Origin: Vandammella animalimorsus
Lineage (GTDB): Bacteria > Pseudomonadota > Gammaproteobacteria > Burkholderiales > Burkholderiaceae_C
Assembly (NCBI RefSeq): GCF_002285285.1
Contig: NZ_NSJF01000001.1
Span: 620,001 to 684,000 of the forward strand
Direction of reading: 5' to 3'
DNA: 64,000 bases
The position numbers and the translations under genes were made by a program. Numbering within the stretch: position 1 is the first letter of the stretch; each line of letters starts with the position of its first letter. Below, in pieces: positions 9,344-18,512 of the stretch. The notes below the pieces were generated by a model that did no database searches, was not told the DNA's origin, and was given only the letters and a program-made list of their open reading frames with translations.

Positions 9344-10738
9344 TCATTCTTGTGCTGCCGCTGCAGCGGCTGGCGCGCGGTGGCGGTAGTGCACTTGGTA
9401 GGCGATGGTCAGCGCCAGCAGGAAGGGCACGCCCACGAGCAAGGTCATGCGGAACTGCGGCACGAACAGCGTGGTCAGCAAGATGGCGAACATGAGCGCC
9501 GCGCCCAGCAGCGTGAGCCAGGGAAAGCCCCACATCTGAAACGGCAGCGCCGGCGCCTGGCTGCGCTGGCGCTGGCGACGGAAGAACCAGTGCGTGACGA
9601 ACACCATGAACCAGGTGAACATGGCGCCGAACATGGAGATGGCCATCATCAGCAAGAAGGCCTGCTCGGGCTTCCAGAGGTTGAGCACCATGGCCACGGC
9701 AATGCCCATGCAGGAGATGGCCAGCGCTGCCAGCGGGATGCCGCGCGCATTGAGTCGCCCCATCGCAGCCGGGGCGTGGCCGGCGCGCGCCAGGCTGAAC
9801 ATCATGCGCGTGGTGATGTAGAGCTGGCTGTTCATGGCCGAGAGCGCGGCCACCAGCACGACGAAGTTCAGCACCGCCGCGGCGTGCGGGATGCCGATGA
9901 TCTCCATGACCTTGACGAACGGGCTCTTGTCGGTGCCGGCGCTGCTCCAGGGCACGATGGCCAGCATCAGCGCCAGCGTCAGCAGGTAGAACACCACCAG
10001 GCGCAGCACGCTGGAGCGGAATGCGGTGCGAATGGCGCTTTGCGGGTCGCGCGCCTCGCCGGCGGCCACGGCGATCATCTCGATGCTCAGGTAGCTGAAG
10101 ATGGAGATGATCACCGCCACCCACATGCCCCAGGCGCCCTTGGGGAAGAAGCCGCCGTGCGCGGTGTAGTTGTGCAGCCCGATCTCCGGGCGCTGCGCGC
10201 CGAACACCACCCAGCAGCCCACCAGGATGAAGGCCACGATGGCGATGACTTTGATGCTCGAGAGCGCGTACTCCATCGCGCCAAAGGCCTTGACGCTGGT
10301 GGCGTTGATGGCGATGAGCAACGCCGAGAACAGCAGCACCCACCACCACTGCGGCACATCCGGGAACCAATAGGCCATGTACAGGCCCACGGCCGTGACC
10401 TCGGTGCCCACGGCCAGCACCACTGCGGCCCAGTAGGCGTAGCGCACCAGAAAGCCCGCCAGCGGCGAGACGAAGTGCTCGGCATAGGCGCCGAAGGAGC
10501 CGGCCGTGGGGTGCGCCACGGTCATCTCCGCCAGGCAGCCCATCAGCAGCAGCGCCACCAGCGCGCCAATGGCGTAGCTGAGGATGACGCTGGGGCCGGC
10601 AAAGCCGATGGCAAAGCCGCTGCCCAGAAACAGGCCGGTGCCGATGGCCCCGCCAATGGCGATCATGGCCATTTGGCCGGCGCTCAGGTGGCGCTGCAGG
10701 CCGGATTCACGCTCGATGATGTGGTTGAAGCTTTTCAT
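9344..10738 (-). CDS. Amino-acid permease of the APC superfamily
   Basis: A 464-residue inner-membrane proton symporter of the AroP/GabP/CycA type with about 12 helices. The family entrance motif [16 protein letters not shown] (residues 27-42) marks helix 1, and [19 protein letters not shown] follows. It lies 25 bp upstream of kynU in the same direction, so uptake of tryptophan or kynurenine is a reasonable inference from context. The sequence itself does not separate aromatic substrates from D-Ala, Gly or GABA. Confidence 0.88.
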   Translation of the reverse strand: MKSFNHIIERESGLQRHLSAGQMAMIAIGGAIGTGLFLGSGFAIGFAGPSVILSYAIGALVALLLMGCLAEMTVAHPTAGSFGAYAEHFVSPLAGFLVRYAYWAAVVLAVGTEVTAVGLYMAYWFPDVPQWWWVLLFSALLIAINATSVKAFGAMEYALSSIKVIAIVAFILVGCWVVFGAQRPEIGLHNYTAHGGFFPKGAWGMWVAVIISIFSYLSIEMIAVAAGEARDPQSAIRTAFRSSVLRLVVFYLLTLALMLAIVPWSSAGTDKSPFVKVMEIIGIPHAAAVLNFVVLVAALSAMNSQLYITTRMMFSLARAGHAPAAMGRLNARGIPLAALAISCMGIAVAMVLNLWKPEQAFLLMMAISMFGAMFTWFMVFVTHWFFRRQRQRSQAPALPFQMWGFPWLTLLGAALMFAILLTTLFVPQFRMTLLVGVPFLLALTIAYQVHYRHRAPAAAAAAQE

Positions 10739-10831
10739 GGTGCAAGCAAGATCAGGGGCAAGGACGGTGAGCGGCGGCAGTGTGCCGCGCCGCGGCCCGG
10801 CGCGCTGTCAAACCGGCGTCGGGCCGTGGCT

Positions 10832-10961
10832 TTTTGAACAGGTTCTTAGGGACTGTTGAGAGTCAGCGCTGCAGCGGTGTCTTCTGCCCAAGCTTGTGCA
10901 GCAGCCGCGGCTTTTGCCTTGGGGAAAAGCCGCTTCGCAAGCCAAATCTCAACACGCTCTA
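10832..10961. repeat. Interspersed repeat between glpK and the permease, ending in the glpK stop codon
   Basis: The gap holds TTTTTGAACAGGTTCTTAG at the left and CTCAACACGCTCTAG at the right, both related to the ends of the elements at 42716-42881 and 62841-63110. Just inside the left end, GGGACTGTTGAGAGT recurs in inverted form near 41153. On the minus strand the right end begins TAGAGCGTGTT, and its first three bases are the glpK stop codon. This looks like two nested or adjoining elements. Confidence 0.55.
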
Positions 10962-12455
10962 GACTGCCGTGGCCTGGCGCACGGCGTGCTCCCAGGCCTG
11001 CATGGATTCGGCGGCGCGCTCGGCGCTCATGGTGGGCAGGAACTGGCGCTCGGCCTGCCAGAGGCTGGCCAGCTCGTCCGTGCCGGCGTACAGCCCTGCG
11101 CCCAGCCCGGCCAGCCAGGCCGCGCCCAGGGCCGTGGTCTCCACCACCTGCGGGCGCAGCACCGGCACGCCCAGCAAGTCGGCCTGGAACTGCATCAGCA
11201 AGTCGTTGACGCAGGCGCCGCCGTCCACGCGCAGCGCCGTCACCGGCGCGGCGCCAGCGGCCTGGGCGTCGCGTTGCATGGCCTGCAGCAAGGCCGTGCT
11301 CTGGTAGGCAATGCTCTCCAGCGCGGCGCGGGCAATGTGGGCAATGCTGGTGCCGCGCGTGATGCCGGTGATGGTGCCGCGCGCATCGGGCTGCCAGTAG
11401 GGCGCGCCCAGGCCGGTGAAGGCCGGCACCAGCATCACGCCGCCGCTGTCGGGCACGGTAGCGGCCAAGTCCTGCACCTGGCTGCTGTGGCTGATGGCTT
11501 TCAGGCCGTCGCGCAGCCATTGCACCACGGCGCCGCCGACGAACACGCTGCCTTCCAGCGCGAACTGCGGCGCGCCCGGCGCGGTTTGCGCAGCGCTGGT
11601 GGTCAGCAGGCCATTGCCCGAGAGCTGGAACTCCCCGCCGGTGTGCATCAGCATGAAGCAGCCCGTGCCGTAGGTGTTCTTGCTCATGCCGCTGTCAAAG
11701 CAGGCCTGGCCGAACAGCGCAGCCTGCTGATCGCCGGCCACGCCGCAAATGGGCATGGCCTGGCCCAGCCAGTCGGCATGCACCTGGCCGAAGGCGCTGG
11801 CCGAGGGCTGCACTGTCGGCAAGATGGCCGGCGGAATGCGCAGCAGCTCCAGCAGCTCTTGGTCCCACTGGTTGCGCTGCACGTCAAACAGCATGGTGCG
11901 CGCGGCGTTGCTGACGTCGGTGGCGTGCGCCGCGCCGCGCGTGAGGTTCCAGATCAGCCAGCTGTCCACGGTGCCGAAGGCCAGCTCGCCGCGCTCGGCC
12001 TGGGCGCGTGCGCCGGGGATGTTGTCCAGCAGCCATTGCAGCTTGGTGGCCGAAAAGTAGGCATCGACGCGCAGGCCGGTGCTGCGCTGGATGCGCGCCT
12101 CATGCCCGCCCTGGCGCAGCGCCGCGCAGGCGGGCTCGGCGCGCCGATCCTGCCAGACGATGGCATGGTGCAGGGGCTTGCCGCTGCTGCGATGCCACAG
12201 CACGGTGGTCTCGCGCTGGTTGGTGATGCCCATGGCGCGCACCTGGCGGGCTTGGATGCCTGCCTGTTTGAGCGCTTGGCGGGCCGTGGCCAGCTGGCTG
12301 TGCCAGATTTGCAGCGGGTCGTGTTCGACCCAGCCAGGGCGCGGGTAGATCTGCGGCAGCTCCTGCTGCGCCATGGCGTGGATGCGCCCCTGGGCGTCGA
12401 AGACGATGCTGCGCGAGCTGGAAGTGCCCTGGTCCAGGGCGAGAAGATAGGTCAT
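10959..12455 (-). CDS. glpK: Glycerol kinase
   Basis: Phosphorylates glycerol to sn-glycerol 3-phosphate. The 498-residue product begins [15 protein letters not shown], the FGGY-family phosphate-binding start. It also has [12 protein letters not shown], the FGGY signature region around [18 protein letters not shown], and the ATP-site segment [13 protein letters not shown]. The ATG at 12455 matches the family start; an ATG 13 codons upstream is unlikely. No glpF or glpD is adjacent. Its stop codon TAG forms the first bases of a repeat end. Confidence 0.97.
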   Translation of the reverse strand: MTYLLALDQGTSSSRSIVFDAQGRIHAMAQQELPQIYPRPGWVEHDPLQIWHSQLATARQALKQAGIQARQVRAMGITNQRETTVLWHRSSGKPLHHAIVWQDRRAEPACAALRQGGHEARIQRSTGLRVDAYFSATKLQWLLDNIPGARAQAERGELAFGTVDSWLIWNLTRGAAHATDVSNAARTMLFDVQRNQWDQELLELLRIPPAILPTVQPSASAFGQVHADWLGQAMPICGVAGDQQAALFGQACFDSGMSKNTYGTGCFMLMHTGGEFQLSGNGLLTTSAAQTAPGAPQFALEGSVFVGGAVVQWLRDGLKAISHSSQVQDLAATVPDSGGVMLVPAFTGLGAPYWQPDARGTITGITRGTSIAHIARAALESIAYQSTALLQAMQRDAQAAGAAPVTALRVDGGACVNDLLMQFQADLLGVPVLRPQVVETTALGAAWLAGLGAGLYAGTDELASLWQAERQFLPTMSAERAAESMQAWEHAVRQATAV

Positions 12456-12518
12456 GGCAAGGCGAGGCAAGGGCTGTAGAGGCGGGCAATGCAATGCGGC
12501 CGGGCAGGTCGCGGCCGA

Positions 12519-13091
12519 TTATTGCTTGAGCGGAATGGGCGTGGCGTGGTCCACCGGCACGGCCGCGACGCTGTTTTGCGGCGATCCGTCAATCAGCCGA
12601 TCCGAGTACGTCAGATACACCAGCGTGTTGCGCGGCGCATCCACCATGCGCACCACGCGCAGGCGCTTGAAGACCAGCGAGGTGCGCTCGCTGAACACCT
12701 GCTCTTGCTGGCGCAGCGGCTGGGCAAACTGCACCGGGCCGACCTGGTGGCAGCTGATGGAGGCCTCGGAGCGGTCCTCGGCCAGGCCCAGCGAGCCTTT
12801 GATGCCGCCGGTGCGCGCGCGAGAGACATAGCAGGTCACGCCCTGCACGGCCGGATCGTCGTAAGCCTCGACGATGATGTCGTGGTCGCGGCCGATGAGC
12901 TTGAAGGCTGTGTCAACCGTGCCAATGGTCGTCGGCCCCGCAGCCAGCGCCGCGCCCGCCGGCCATGCCAGGCAGGCGGCCAGCCAAGCCAGCCAGGCAG
13001 ACAGCGCCTGGTGGCGCAGGCGCTTGGACTTCGCAGAGCGTGCAGGAGGCGGGGGGCAAAGGGCGGCAGAGAAAGGCAATGGCAAAGTCAT
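12519..13091 (-). CDS. creA: CreA family exported protein
   Basis: A 190-residue member of the CreA family, of unknown biochemical function and predicted periplasmic. Residues 27-50 form a hydrophobic signal ([22 protein letters not shown]) after a long basic N-region. The mature part starts [19 protein letters not shown] and has the family's [20 protein letters not shown] and [11 protein letters not shown] segments with two conserved Cys (in TCYVS and ISCHQ). The long N-region suggests a later start is possible, but no clear ribosome site decides it. It lies 63 bp upstream of glpK on the same strand. Confidence 0.88.
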   Translation of the reverse strand: MTLPLPFSAALCPPPPARSAKSKRLRHQALSAWLAWLAACLAWPAGAALAAGPTTIGTVDTAFKLIGRDHDIIVEAYDDPAVQGVTCYVSRARTGGIKGSLGLAEDRSEASISCHQVGPVQFAQPLRQQEQVFSERTSLVFKRLRVVRMVDAPRNTLVYLTYSDRLIDGSPQNSVAAVPVDHATPIPLKQ

Positions 13092-13217
13092 GGCAATCGG
13101 TGTGGGTGGTGTGGCAGGTTCTATCTAACGACGGGGGCGATTGTGCGCCATGCCGTGGCCATTGCTGCCTCTGCTGGCGGTTAGTATCGGTGCGTCTGCA
13201 CAGCCCTTGTTTGCCCC

Positions 13218-14261
13218 TTGCCCGTATCGCCCACCATGCTTGCCGCCCACTGCCCTGAAGCTGTCATGCCAACGTCGGCCCAAATTGCGCGCGATGCCTG
13301 CCTGGCAGAGGCGGCCGTGGCGGTGGTCATCCCTTGCTACAAGGTCAGCGCGCACATTTTGGAGGTGCTGCGGGCCATGCCTGCGGGGGTGCGCCACGTG
13401 CTGGTGGTGGATGACGCCTGCCCGCAAGGCAGCGGTCAACTGGTGCAGCAGCAGGTGCGCGATGCGCGCGTACAGGTGCTGTTCCACGCCGAGAACCAGG
13501 GCGTGGGCGCGGCTGTGATGACCGGCTATGCGCGGGCGCTGGAGCTGGGGGCGCAGGTAGTGGTCAAGGTCGATGGCGATGGCCAGATGGACCCGGCGCT
13601 GATTCCCAAATTCGTGCAGCCCATCGTGCGCGGCCAGGCCGACTACACCAAGGGCAATCGCTTCTACCGCCCCGAGTCGTTGCGCGGCATGCCCGGCGTG
13701 CGCCTGCTGGGCAATCTGGCGCTGTCCTTTCTCACCAAGCTCAGCAGCGGATATTGGCCCAACATGGACCCGACCAATGGCTACACCGCCATCTCGGCCA
13801 AGGTCCTCAAGGCACTGCCGCTGCAGCACATCGCTCGGCGCTATTTTTTCGAGACAGACATGCTGTTTCGCCTGGGCACGCTGCGCGCCGTGGTGCGCGA
13901 CGTGCCCATGGATGCGGTGTATGCGCAAGAAGTCTCGAACCTGAAAATCCGCCAGGTGCTGCCGCAGTTCCTGCTGGGCAATCTCTCGCGCGCGCTCAAG
14001 CGCTATGCCTACAGCTATTGGGTGCGCGACTTCAACCTGGGCTCGCTCTACAGCGCCATGGCCTTGCTGCTGCTGGGCTTTGGTTTGCCCTTTGGCATCT
14101 ACCACTGGCAACACAGCATTGCCACCGACGTGCCGGCCAGCAGCGGCACGGTGATGCTGGCCGGCTTGACGGTGATGGTTGGCGTGCAATGCCTGATTGC
14201 CTTCTTGCACTACGACGTCAGCAACGTGCCCACGCAACCCATTGCCGACGCGCTGGAGTGA
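13218..14261 (+). CDS. Family 2 glycosyltransferase, DPM1-like, with C-terminal membrane helices
   Basis: Likely transfers a sugar from a nucleotide sugar to a lipid carrier at the inner membrane. The GT-A domain has AVVIPCYKVSAHI near the start, VLVVDDACPQGSG, the metal-binding KVDGDGQMDP (DxD) and the acceptor-side NMDPTNGYTAI. Two C-terminal hydrophobic segments (SLYSAMALLLLGFGLPFGIY and GTVMLAGLTVMVGVQCLIAF) resemble dolichol/undecaprenyl-phosphate sugar transferases. The start is uncertain: ATGs at 13218, 13236 and 13266 are in frame and none has a strong ribosome site. It is divergent from creA and no other glycan genes are adjacent, so its pathway is unknown. Confidence 0.85.
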   Translation: MPVSPTMLAAHCPEAVMPTSAQIARDACLAEAAVAVVIPCYKVSAHILEVLRAMPAGVRHVLVVDDACPQGSGQLVQQQVRDARVQVLFHAENQGVGAAVMTGYARALELGAQVVVKVDGDGQMDPALIPKFVQPIVRGQADYTKGNRFYRPESLRGMPGVRLLGNLALSFLTKLSSGYWPNMDPTNGYTAISAKVLKALPLQHIARRYFFETDMLFRLGTLRAVVRDVPMDAVYAQEVSNLKIRQVLPQFLLGNLSRALKRYAYSYWVRDFNLGSLYSAMALLLLGFGLPFGIYHWQHSIATDVPASSGTVMLAGLTVMVGVQCLIAFLHYDVSNVPTQPIADALE

Positions 14262-14271
14262 GCGCTCGGTT

Positions 14272-14455
14272 GAGAAGCTCTCCAAAGTCTCGGCGCGAGC
14301 GGGCAAGAAACGGTCTGGGGTGTGCTGCAAGGCACCACAGCATCTTGAACACATTTCGCAGTCATGGCTTGGGGCCATGGCGAGGTTGGCAAGGCCACAA
14401 GCCGCCCAAACCCGATTGACTGCCCGCGGTACAGAGTTTTTGAACAGGTTCTGAG
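14272..14455. repeat. Interspersed repeat, family A (diverged copy)
   Basis: The about 184-bp element runs from GCTCTCCAAAGTCTCGGCGC to GAGTTTTTGAACAGGTTCTGA. The left part (CTCGGCGCGAGCGGGCAAGA) is the reverse complement of the right part of the element at 42716-42881 with a few changes, and the right end matches that family's terminal repeat. It marks the left edge of the DUF1800/DUF1501 island. Confidence 0.6.
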
Positions 14456-14783
14456 GGGGGCGCTGCCTGCCCAGCAGGCGCTGCACGACAAAGAAACAAA
14501 GAAAAAAGCTCAAATTCAACCTTTAATTGACATTTGACTTGCTTGCTTCTGTTACAAATCCATTGGGCTGTTCAGAGAGAAATGTGGATGAGGTCGTCGG
14601 CGTGAGGCGCTGCACCAAACCCCGAAAAAGAATCCGGCAGCCCAAGGTCGGGCTTGATGGCAAGGCGGTTGCGCTTTGCAATCTTTGTGTACCTGCCGTG
14701 CCTGCCAGCCTGTTGAGGAGTGGGTGGTTTGCAAGCGATGTCCAAGGCTTGCGGCCATACCGTTAAGAAGAAGAGGGTTTGTC
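14456..14783 (+). promoter_or_regulatory. AT-richer leader of the DUF1800/DUF1501 island
   Basis: This 328-bp gene-free stretch is the least GC-rich part of the neighbourhood around 14494-14565. A TTGACA at 14527-14532 is followed 17 bases on by TGTTAC and slightly later by TTACAA, a weak sigma-70-like pair. A long untranslated leader of about 200 bases would follow. AGAAGAAGAGGG before the ATG at 14784 is a plausible ribosome site. No riboswitch or operator was recognised. Confidence 0.35.
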
Positions 14784-16871
14784 ATGACCATTGCATCATC
14801 CCCACCGCCGGAGAAAGGGGCGCAAGCCGCGCCTGCCGCGCCGCAAAGCGCGCCCAATGCCACAGCGGCACAGGCCACGGCATTGCCACCGGCGCCACAG
14901 CCCCCATCCCAAACCCTGCCTTCGCTGGGCATGCTGCTGGGCCTGGGCTCGGCCATGGCTTCGCACACCCTGCGCAGCTCCAGCGGGCTGGCTGCCATGG
15001 TGGCCTTTACGCTGGCCGCCTGCGGCGGCGGTGGCGACGATGCGGCCCCGCCCGCGCCAGGCATACCGCCTGCGCCTGGCCCCAACCCTGGGCCCACGCC
15101 CGCTCCGGCACCAGGCGGCTCGCCGCAAAACCCGCCGGTGCCCGGCCCGCCGCCAGACCCGAACCGCCCGCCCGCACCCATTCCCCCGGCCCCGGCACCC
15201 ACGCCTTCGCCCGCGCCTACGCCATCGCCAACTCCAGGCCCAGCGCCCGCACCAGCGCCGACCCCTGGCCCGGCTCCAGCCCCAGGCCCGGTGCCTTCGC
15301 CAGCGCCATCTCCGTCACCATCCGTGCAGCGGCCCCAGACGCCTGCCCAGGCGGCCTCGTTCATTCTGCGCTGCCAGCACTACGTGACGGAAAAGGACAT
15401 CGAGGACGTGCAGCGCATGGGCTACGAGCCTTGGCTGGATGCGCAGCTGGCTGCGCCGCAAAAAGAAGTCACCGGCTGGCAGTGGAGCATCAACGAGAAG
15501 CTCAACACCCTGGAGACCATCAACTACCAGGATGTGCCCTACATGATGTGGTACATGCTGATGAACCCCATCGACGGGGTGCGCAAGCGGGTGGCGCTGG
15601 CCTTGTCGGAGATCTTCGTGGTTTCCACGGTCGAGTTGCGGGGCGAGTCGTCCCAGTTCAAGGTGGCGGCGTATTGGGACTTGCTGATGCGCAATGCCTT
15701 TGGCAGCTACCGCACGCTGTTGACCGATGTTTCGCTCAGCCCGGCCATGGGCGTGTACCTGAGCAGCCGCGGCAACCGCCGCGCCAATCCGCGCACGGGC
15801 CGCATCCCCGATGAGAACTACGCGCGCGAGGTGATGCAGTTGTTCTCCATCGGCCTGTACGAGCTCAACCAGGACGGCAGCCTGAAGCTGGCAGGCGGCA
15901 AGCCGATTGAGACCTACACGCAGGAGACCGTGAGCAACATGGCGCGCGTCTTCACCGGCTGGGACTACGACATGACGGGCCACATAAAGGGCACGAACCC
16001 GCTGCGCGAGCGCAACCCCATGGCCCTCAGGCCTGAATTGCACTCGCCCGAGGACGTGACGCTGTTTGGCCAGACCATGGCCGGCTCCGAGCCGGCGCGG
16101 CGCAAGCTCGACTGGGCGCTGGATTTGCTGTTCAACCACCCCAACGTTGGCCCCTTCATCGGCCGGCAGCTGATCCAGCGCCTGGTGACCAGCCATCCCA
16201 GCCCGCAGTACGTCTCGCGCGTGGCGGCGGCCTTTGCCAACAACGGCCGCGGCGTGCGCGGCGACATGAAGGCCGTGCTCAAGGCCGTGCTGTTGGACCC
16301 GGAAGTCATGGCTGTCACGCAAGGGCAGGCGTTGCCCAATGACTTTGGCAAGCTGCGCGAGCCCATGCTGCGCATCGCCCAATGGGGCGCGACCTTCAAG
16401 GCGCGCAAGAAGGCCGGCTCGACCTCGCGGCTGTCTTTCCCATTGCCTCTTTTCATGCAGGAGATTGGTCAGCACCCGCTCAACAGCCCGTCGGTGTTCA
16501 ATTTCTTCCGCCCCGGCTATGTGCCGCCGCAAACGGCCATGGCCGCACGGGGCATGACGGCGCCGGAGTTCCAGATCCTGGACGAATACACCGTGGCCAG
16601 CTACATCAATGTGGTCTCGGAATTGGTGCGCGATTTCAGGCAGGTGGTGGGCGATTACAGCCGCGAGATGCCCATGGCCGACGAACCCTCGCGCCTGGTG
16701 GCGCACCTGAACCTCATGCTCACGGGCGGCCAGCTCTCGCAGCGCAATTTCGACCGCATCGTCCGGGCCGCCGAGGCCATTGCCGTCAAGGATGAAGCAA
16801 GCCGCAAAAACCGCGTGCGCACAGCCATCTTCATGGTGATGTGCAGCCCCGAGTACATCGTGCAGAAATAA
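14784..16871 (+). CDS. DUF1800 protein, copy 1, lipobox-like N-terminus and Pro-rich stalk
   Basis: Function unknown. The 695-residue protein has four parts. First is an unusual N-terminal ~60-residue Pro/Ala/Gln-rich segment, then LGMLLGLGSAM and a hydrophobic run ending TLAAC at Cys80. A Pro/Ala/Gly-rich stalk follows to about residue 185, then the DUF1800 domain to the end. DUF1800 marks include GVRKRVALALSEIFVVS, RIPDENYAREVMQLFSIGLY, ETVSNMARVFTGWDY, FIGRQLIQRLVTSHPS and SVFNFFRPGYVPP. If Cys80 is lipidated, the protein would be an envelope lipoprotein with its domain held off the membrane. Starts at 14931 or 14955 would give ordinary-length signal peptides but are not conserved in copies 2 and 3. 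The DUF1501 gene follows after 15 bp. Confidence 0.85.
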   Translation: MTIASSPPPEKGAQAAPAAPQSAPNATAAQATALPPAPQPPSQTLPSLGMLLGLGSAMASHTLRSSSGLAAMVAFTLAACGGGGDDAAPPAPGIPPAPGPNPGPTPAPAPGGSPQNPPVPGPPPDPNRPPAPIPPAPAPTPSPAPTPSPTPGPAPAPAPTPGPAPAPGPVPSPAPSPSPSVQRPQTPAQAASFILRCQHYVTEKDIEDVQRMGYEPWLDAQLAAPQKEVTGWQWSINEKLNTLETINYQDVPYMMWYMLMNPIDGVRKRVALALSEIFVVSTVELRGESSQFKVAAYWDLLMRNAFGSYRTLLTDVSLSPAMGVYLSSRGNRRANPRTGRIPDENYAREVMQLFSIGLYELNQDGSLKLAGGKPIETYTQETVSNMARVFTGWDYDMTGHIKGTNPLRERNPMALRPELHSPEDVTLFGQTMAGSEPARRKLDWALDLLFNHPNVGPFIGRQLIQRLVTSHPSPQYVSRVAAAFANNGRGVRGDMKAVLKAVLLDPEVMAVTQGQALPNDFGKLREPMLRIAQWGATFKARKKAGSTSRLSFPLPLFMQEIGQHPLNSPSVFNFFRPGYVPPQTAMAARGMTAPEFQILDEYTVASYINVVSELVRDFRQVVGDYSREMPMADEPSRLVAHLNLMLTGGQLSQRNFDRIVRAAEAIAVKDEASRKNRVRTAIFMVMCSPEYIVQK

Positions 16872-16886
16872 GAAAGGGTGTCAGTC

Positions 16887-18308
16887 ATGAATGATTTCAA
16901 CAAGACTTCGCGCCGTGCCTTTCTGCGTCGGCTGGGGCACCTGGGGGTGGCTGGCAGTGCTGCGCCCTGGGCCTTGAACCTGGCGGCCATCGGCGAGGCG
17001 GCCGCCTTCAATGCCCCCAACGGCGATTACAAGGCCCTGGTGTGCGTATTCCTGACCGGCGGCAACGACAACGGCAATACGCTGATTCGTGTTGATGCGG
17101 ACGGCTATGCGTCCTACGAGACCATGCGCACGCAGGCGTTTGCCTTCCCACTGGCCGATCTGCGCGCCACCACATTGGCTGCCGACTCGGGGCAACCCAG
17201 CGGCCAGCGCTTTGCGCTGGCGCCGCAGCTGGGCGATCTGAAAAAGCTCTACGACCAGGGGGTAATGGCCATTCAGCAAAACGTCGGCCCGCTGATCGTG
17301 CCCACCACGCTGCCCGATTACATGGTGCGCAGGGTGCCGCTGCCACCCAAGCTGTTCTCGCACAACGACCAGGAGTCGATCTGGCAGGCCTCCCACCCCG
17401 AAGGGGCTGTCAAGGGCTGGGGCGGGGCGCTGGGTGATCTGGCGCTCTCCAGCGGCGCCACCAATGCCACCTTTGCCTGCATTTCGGCTGCGGGCAAGGC
17501 CGTGTTCCTCTCCGGCCAGGCGGCGCTGACTTACCGCGTCAGCATCGACGGCGCGGCGCAGGTCAGGGACTTGGTTGGCAGCCGCGCTGGCGGTTGCATG
17601 AACGTGCAGGAATGCACGGACATCTTGCGCGAAATGATCACCGAGACGCGCGCGCACCTGCTCGAAGATGAGGTCAACCGCATGATGCGCCGCTCGATCG
17701 CCGCCAGCGACAAGATCGATGCCGCCTTGCAGCAAAACAGCGTCGATGGGTTTGCCGGCATGCCCAATACCACCCTGGGCAAGCAATTGAAGATCGTGGC
17801 CCGCCTGATTGCCGGCAACACCTCTCTTGGCGTGCGCCGGCAGGTGTTTTTTGTTTCCCTGGGCGGCTTTGACCAGCACGTGGGCCTGGACACCACGCAC
17901 CGCGACAAGCTCAAGGAAGTCAACGATGCGCTTTTCCAGTTCTACGAACAGATGCGCAAGCTGAACATGGCCGACAAGGTCACGGCCTTCACGGCTTCGG
18001 AGTTCGGGCGCTGCATGGTCACCAACGGCAATGGCTCCGACCACGGCTGGGCGGGCACGCACTTCGTCATCGGCGGCGCGGTCAAGGGCGGCAAGATCTA
18101 TGGCACGACGCCCAGCTATCGCACCGACAAGGACTTCGACGAGAACACCGGCCACGACGTGGGCCAGGGCCGCGCCATTCCCACCACCTCGGTGGACGAA
18201 TACGCCGCCACCCTGGCGCGCTGGTTCGGCGTGACGGACTCGGAGATGCGCCTGGTCGTGCCCAATATCGGCAATTTCGCCAGCCCCAACCTGGGCTTTT
18301 TCCGGTGA
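16887..18308 (+). CDS. DUF1501 protein, copy 1, Tat-exported
   Basis: A 473-residue member of DUF1501, an alkaline-phosphatase/sulfatase-superfamily-like group without an assigned reaction. The N-terminus has a twin-arginine signal, TSRRAFLRRLG, then a short hydrophobic run ending near AAAFNA. Family marks are VFLTGGNDNGNTLIRVD, LPPKLFSHNDQESIWQ, SLGGFDQHVG, TASEFGRCMVTNGNGSDHGW and the metal-ligand-like DHGW-GTH. A GTG at 16878 is also in frame, but the ATG at 16887 aligns with copies 2 and 3 and has AAAGGG upstream. It is coupled to the DUF1800 gene before it. Tat export suggests folding or metal loading in the cytoplasm. Confidence 0.88.
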   Translation: MNDFNKTSRRAFLRRLGHLGVAGSAAPWALNLAAIGEAAAFNAPNGDYKALVCVFLTGGNDNGNTLIRVDADGYASYETMRTQAFAFPLADLRATTLAADSGQPSGQRFALAPQLGDLKKLYDQGVMAIQQNVGPLIVPTTLPDYMVRRVPLPPKLFSHNDQESIWQASHPEGAVKGWGGALGDLALSSGATNATFACISAAGKAVFLSGQAALTYRVSIDGAAQVRDLVGSRAGGCMNVQECTDILREMITETRAHLLEDEVNRMMRRSIAASDKIDAALQQNSVDGFAGMPNTTLGKQLKIVARLIAGNTSLGVRRQVFFVSLGGFDQHVGLDTTHRDKLKEVNDALFQFYEQMRKLNMADKVTAFTASEFGRCMVTNGNGSDHGWAGTHFVIGGAVKGGKIYGTTPSYRTDKDFDENTGHDVGQGRAIPTTSVDEYAATLARWFGVTDSEMRLVVPNIGNFASPNLGFFR

Positions 18309-18512
18309 AGACGCGCTGAAAAGCCGGTGTGATTTGGCCTCGGGCTGTGGCGTTCATTCCCAGAGCCCAGGCCGCCTTGCTGCCTGCCCAAGGCACTCAA
18401 GCTGCAAGGACGAAAGGATTGGCTGTCCTCAAGCCCGTAACGCGCGTGGGCGATGCGCACGGCATGCAGCGCGGCTGCGGGCGTTGAATTGATAGTGAAA
18501 AGGCTGTTTGTT

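Noticed and set aside
9317-10837. 506-codon plus-strand frame opposite the amino-acid permease
   Set aside because: Composition is dominated by His, Gln, Glu and Arg, typical of the antisense of a membrane protein; no domain seen.
14527-14558. Firm sigma-70 promoter for the DUF1800 island
   Set aside because: TTGACA is good, but the best -10 matches are at 17 (TGTTAC) or 19-20 bases (TTACAA, TACAAA), so only a weak call is justified.
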